From Acidobacteriota bacterium (GTDB taxonomy: Bacteria > Acidobacteriota > B3-B38 > Guanabaribacteriales > JAGGZT01): a stretch of DNA of 32,775 bases. Location of the stretch: assembly GCA_021161905.1 (NCBI GenBank), contig JAGGZT010000044.1:1-32775 (forward strand), read 5' to 3'. Under the pieces are notes generated by a model. That model ran no database searches, was not told the origin of the DNA, and worked only from the letters and a program-made list of their open reading frames with translations. A program made the translations under genes and the position numbers. Positions within the stretch are counted from its first letter, which is position 1; each line of letters opens with the position of its first letter. Shown here in pieces: positions 29,782 through 32,775 of the stretch.

Positions 29782-30655
29782 AACCCCTTCCTACGGCAGA
29801 ACGGAAACCTCTCATCTGAGATAGAAAAGCCATAACCTTCTCCTGATCGGCTTCCTCTATCAACCATTTCACCTTGCTCAGCTTCTCCTGGAAAGCATCG
29901 ATCATCTTGACTATCTGGTGGTGGTTGGTCCTTAAAATGCCTGTCCCTACCTCCTCTTCGGTTAGAGAAAGTCTGGTAGCCCCCAAGAATCCACCAGCGA
30001 TGAAATTATCCACCAAAGGATCCTTTTTGAGGAAACCGTTAGCCAAAAAAGATAGGGCAAGCGATAAGACATACGGCAGATGACTGGTAAGAGAGACGAT
30101 GAGGTCATGCCTCTCCGCATCTATCTCCAAGGGGATCGCCCCAATCTTCTCCAAAATGCCGAAGACAAAGCCCCTCCCGATATAACTCTTGCTGGTGGGA
30201 AAAATGGTGGCAAAGACCCTATTCCGGAATAGAAAGGGAGATGCCGCTTTGTAGCCCGCCTTCTCTGTTCCCGCCATTGGATGCCCTCCTATCAGAATAC
30301 GATCGGAATGCTTCTGCATCATAAGGGTTATCGCCTTCTTTGTGCTTCCAGAATCTAACAGGATTGCTCCGGGCTTCATATACTTTGTGATCCTCGGAAT
30401 TAGATCGAGAATGGTAAGGACCGGGGTAGAAAGGAAGATAAAATCCGCTTCCTCAATTGCAGAAGAAAGCCGGGATGTAGCCTCATCCACCAGCTCTTCT
30501 ATCCCTGGTTCAGAAACGACCTCCTTCCTGTCCACTCCGATTATCCTTTTTCCTATCTTACTCTCCCTTAAAGCCAAGGCAAATGAACCACCAATTTGGC
30601 CCAGCCCCACAATGGCTATCACAATGTCCCTAAAGTCGCTAAAGTCGGACTCCAT
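29765..30655 (-). CDS. tyrA: prephenate/arogenate dehydrogenase
   Basis: A 296-residue enzyme for the oxidative decarboxylation of prephenate (or arogenate) on the way to tyrosine. The N-terminal nucleotide fold has AIVGLGQIGGSFALALRES, then FLSTPVLTILDLIP and DSGSTKKAI. The substrate region shows GGHPMAGTEKAGYKAASPFLF, with its conserved His and Gly, and SLTSHLPYVLSLAL. The C-terminal helical domain is complete, with no ACT domain or chorismate mutase fusion. The frame is open one TTG codon further up; ATG at 30655 is chosen because AGGAGG lies 5 bases before it and it makes a TGATG junction with the DAHP synthase stop. Prephenate versus arogenate preference cannot be told. Confidence 0.94.
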   Translation of the reverse strand: MESDFSDFRDIVIAIVGLGQIGGSFALALRESKIGKRIIGVDRKEVVSEPGIEELVDEATSRLSSAIEEADFIFLSTPVLTILDLIPRITKYMKPGAILLDSGSTKKAITLMMQKHSDRILIGGHPMAGTEKAGYKAASPFLFRNRVFATIFPTSKSYIGRGFVFGILEKIGAIPLEIDAERHDLIVSLTSHLPYVLSLALSFLANGFLKKDPLVDNFIAGGFLGATRLSLTEEEVGTGILRTNHHQIVKMIDAFQEKLSKVKWLIEEADQEKVMAFLSQMRGFRSAVGRGYDGCC

Positions 30656-31668
30656 CAAATCCTCCTATTGACCGCATCTGCAACAGGCTTAAGTTCTTCC
30701 ATTAATTGGGCAAACTCCTTTAGGTTAAGGCTCTGAGCCCCATCGCTTAGAGCCTTTTCCGGTTCTGGGTGTACCTCGATGAGGAGGGCATCTGCCCCTG
30801 CGGCTACCGCCGCTTTAGAGACAGCAGAAATAAGCGATCTCTTTCCGGTACTATGACTGGGATCAACACATACCGGGAGGTGCGAGAGCTCGTTCAACAG
30901 AGGGACGGCAGTGATGTCCAAGGTGTTTCTGGTATATTTTTCAAAGGTTCTGATCCCCCTTTCGCACAATATAACCTGTGGATTACCGTTAGAGAGGATA
31001 TACTCAGCCGCCATCAACAGCTCCTCGAGGGTTGACATCATCCCCCGCTTCAATAGAACTGGTTTATCATACCTTCCCACTGCCTCGAGGAGAGCGTAAT
31101 TCTGCATATTCCTCGCTCCAATCTGAAGGATATCCGCCACCTCCCCCACCACCGGAACGAGCTCCGGCGACATAACCTCAGTCACGATGGAAAGACCCAC
31201 CTTCTCCTTCACCTCTGAAAGTAGCTCAAGCCCCTTTTCCTTCAATCCCTGGAAGCTGTAGGGCGAGGTGCGTGGTTTGAAAGCGCCTCCCCTTAAGATC
31301 CTGGCGCCCGCCTCCTTCACCGCATAGGCTGTCTCCATTATCTGATCCCTGCTTTCCACTGCACAGGGACCAGCCATAATGATGACCTCATCACCTCCAA
31401 TGCTGATACCGTTTATCCTCACCACGCTTTTTTCGGGGTTGAACTCCCTGCTCGTCAATTTAAAGGGCTTGAGAAGGGGAACTACCCGTTCCACCCCCTC
31501 AAAGGCGGCAAAATAATCGTGGGGGATCTCCTTTCCATTCCCCACCACTCCAATTACCGTCTTTTCCTCCCCCTTAAGGAGGTGGGCTTTGAAGCCCAGC
31601 TTCTTCACCTCCTTTAGGACCTTTGAGATATCCTTAAGGGAGGCGTCTTTCCTCATTATTATTACCAT
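30655..31668 (-). CDS. aroF: 3-deoxy-7-phosphoheptulonate (DAHP) synthase, type I-beta
   Basis: A 337-residue enzyme that condenses PEP and erythrose-4-phosphate, the entry to the shikimate pathway. An N-terminal ferredoxin-like domain (about 1-70) precedes the barrel, the layout of the Thermotoga enzyme, where this domain mediates feedback inhibition by aromatic amino acids. Barrel motifs are [77 protein letters not shown] and [14 protein letters not shown], including the metal-binding Cys, His, Glu and Asp. The gene follows the chorismate mutase stop by one base. Here chorismate mutase is a separate neighbouring gene rather than fused, as it is in some bacteria. The symbol aroF is by family only. 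Confidence 0.95.
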   Translation of the reverse strand: MVIIMRKDASLKDISKVLKEVKKLGFKAHLLKGEEKTVIGVVGNGKEIPHDYFAAFEGVERVVPLLKPFKLTSREFNPEKSVVRINGISIGGDEVIIMAGPCAVESRDQIMETAYAVKEAGARILRGGAFKPRTSPYSFQGLKEKGLELLSEVKEKVGLSIVTEVMSPELVPVVGEVADILQIGARNMQNYALLEAVGRYDKPVLLKRGMMSTLEELLMAAEYILSNGNPQVILCERGIRTFEKYTRNTLDITAVPLLNELSHLPVCVDPSHSTGKRSLISAVSKAAVAAGADALLIEVHPEPEKALSDGAQSLNLKEFAQLMEELKPVADAVNRRI

Positions 31669-31669
31669 C

Positions 31670-32062
31670 TCACCCTCCCCCCTTCAAATCGGGCCTAAGA
31701 TTGACCGCTTCTCCTAAGTATTGATGCCTTACTTCATCCTGCCTTTTATCCACATAGGCATGAAGTAAAACCCTTATTACTCTCTCCATACTACGCGGTA
31801 CATCGATCTCCCGAGCACATAAGGCAGGAACATATTTCCAGCCCATCTCCCTCAAAGCATAAGCGGGAAACTCGGCGTTAATATCTTTGGTAACGGTAAA
31901 GAAGACGCTTATAATGTTTTCCTTCTCTAAATTATTCTTTAAAACTATACTCTCTAAAAGTTGCTTAACCGCTTTTAGAATGCATTCTCTATTATTCCGC
32001 TCTATCTTAATAGCACCCCTTATACCTCTCACCCAGACACCTTTCTCCTCGTTATTGTTCAT
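31670..32062 (-). CDS. aroH: monofunctional chorismate mutase, AroH type
   Basis: A 130-residue enzyme converting chorismate to prephenate. It belongs to the AroH class known from Bacillus subtilis, a trimer with a pseudo alpha/beta barrel, not the common helical AroQ class. Signature parts are [14 protein letters not shown] near the N-terminus, [40 protein letters not shown] with the active-site Arg and Cys region, and [14 protein letters not shown] at the end. Length matches the class (about 120-130). Its ATG overlaps the trpA stop by 4 bases, with AAGGAGG in the trpA end. Confidence 0.95.
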   Translation of the reverse strand: MNNNEEKGVWVRGIRGAIKIERNNRECILKAVKQLLESIVLKNNLEKENIISVFFTVTKDINAEFPAYALREMGWKYVPALCAREIDVPRSMERVIRVLLHAYVDKRQDEVRHQYLGEAVNLRPDLKGGG

Positions 32063-32775
32063 ATTACCCTCCTTAAGCTCTTCAAAAAAGCTCTTATTGC
32101 TTGAAGAACCTCCTTTTCCTCTTCTCTTCCCTTTATTAGGCTAACGATGGCACTCCCTACTATCACCCCATCGGCTAATTCCGTCACCCTCTTTGCCTGC
32201 TCGGCGTTCGATATGCCAAAGCCAACGCAGATCGGCTTGGGGGTAGCCTTCCTCACCCTTTCCACATAGGAAACCAAATCTTGAGGAAGCTTATCCCTCA
32301 CCCCGGTCACCCCGGTAAGGGAGACGAGATAGATGAATCCGGAAGATTGGTCTCCGATCCTTCTAATCCTTTCCTCGGAGGTGGTGGGAGCGACGAGATA
32401 TATCAAATCTATCCCATTAGCGGAGAGAACCTCCTTCAGGGGAAAGCTCTCCTCCAGCGGTAGGTCTGGAACGATCACCCCATCAACCCCCGCCTCCTTA
32501 AGCTCCCTTCCGAACTTCCCTATCCCCCTTGCTACGATCAGGTTGAGGTAAGACATCAAGATCAGCGAGGTATTGACCTCCTCCTTTATTCGAGCGACCT
32601 CCTCCAACAACCTGGGAAGGGAAAAACCCCTCTCCAATGACCAGTGGCTTGAGTGCTGGATCATCTTTCCATCAGCAAGAGGATCGGAAAAGGGGATGCC
32701 GATCTCTACAAAATCCGACCCTTCCTCATCAGCCGTCAATAACAACTCCCGGAATAGCTCCGGTGAGGGGTAAAA
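32059..32775 (-). CDS. trpA: tryptophan synthase alpha subunit (5' end outside window)
   Basis: A partial gene with 238 codons visible; the frame runs off the window end still open. TrpA splits indole-3-glycerol phosphate to indole, which passes to the beta subunit. FVEIGIPFSDPLADG holds both catalytic acids (the equivalents of E. coli Glu49 and Asp60). GVIVPDLPLEE, YLVAPTTSEERI, GFIYLVSLTGVTG, VGFGISNAEQAKR and VIVGSAIV are the later barrel motifs, the last ones binding phosphate. The full family length is about 265, so some 25-30 residues are missing. A TTG at 32745 is inside the barrel and is not the true start. It heads the visible part of the aromatic operon; further trp genes probably lie beyond the edge. 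Confidence 0.96.
   Translation of the reverse strand, partial: FYPSPELFRELLLTADEEGSDFVEIGIPFSDPLADGKMIQHSSHWSLERGFSLPRLLEEVARIKEEVNTSLILMSYLNLIVARGIGKFGRELKEAGVDGVIVPDLPLEESFPLKEVLSANGIDLIYLVAPTTSEERIRRIGDQSSGFIYLVSLTGVTGVRDKLPQDLVSYVERVRKATPKPICVGFGISNAEQAKRVTELADGVIVGSAIVSLIKGREEEKEVLQAIRAFLKSLRRVI

Noticed and set aside
32059-32745. trpA starting at the TTG at 32745
   Set aside because: The frame continues to the window end with trpA-like sequence, and the TTG is inside the barrel before FVEIGIPFSD. The true start is outside.
1-32775. CRISPR array, transposase, integrase, phage genes or rRNA
   Set aside because: No regularly spaced repeats, no mobile-element proteins and no rRNA sequence were seen. 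The genes are intact and tightly packed.

Overview
The window is a dense bacterial chromosome segment with about 29 protein genes, one tRNA gene, mostly overlapping or closely spaced reading frames, and several readable sigma-70-type promoters and terminators. I see no phage genes, insertion sequence, CRISPR array or rRNA. A TolC-type outer-membrane channel with an RND pump and a lipoprotein adaptor shows a two-membrane (diderm) cell. Three peptidases (M64, M24, M20), an OPT peptide transporter and a sodium/solute symporter suggest an organism that uses peptides. It also keeps a complete shikimate pathway, including a shikimate kinase/3-dehydroquinate synthase fusion like that of Thermotoga. 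An uncultured anaerobic lineage of the Acidobacteriota/Aminicenantes kind would fit, but that is a low-confidence guess.

Layout. 1-3600: a small heat-shock gene (+) converges on a nitroreductase - M64 peptidase - RmuC operon (-) at a shared hairpin terminator. 3600-8000 (+): an M24 peptidase with a sodium symporter, then a secreted unknown protein and a membrane-anchored TPR protein behind their own promoter. 8000-10740: an M20 peptidase (-) diverges from a cupin and a polyprenyl-phosphate-type glycosyltransferase (+). 10748-20704 (-): one apparent operon runs tetR - tolC - adaptor - RND pump - GT39 glycosyltransferase - flippase-like protein - TPR protein. It starts at a promoter with a TetR-type palindrome just downstream. 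20705-21049 is a hairpin-rich gap. 21050-24387 (-): an OPT transporter with a stand-alone PqqD-like protein, a TPR protein and tRNA-Arg(CCU).

24517-32775 (-): an aromatic amino acid operon reads trpA (cut by the window edge) - aroH - DAHP synthase - tyrA - aroA - aroE - aroC - aroKB - aroQ. Nearly all stops and starts overlap. It covers all seven steps from erythrose-4-phosphate/PEP to chorismate, plus chorismate mutase, the first oxidative step toward tyrosine, and the tryptophan synthase alpha subunit.

Nothing here is clearly a new defence or mobile system. The points most worth a second look are the glycosyltransferase/flippase genes inside a TetR-controlled efflux operon, the PqqD-like protein beside an OPT transporter, the strong inverted repeats at the 5' end of the 7056 gene, and the His-to-Tyr change in the AroQ active site.
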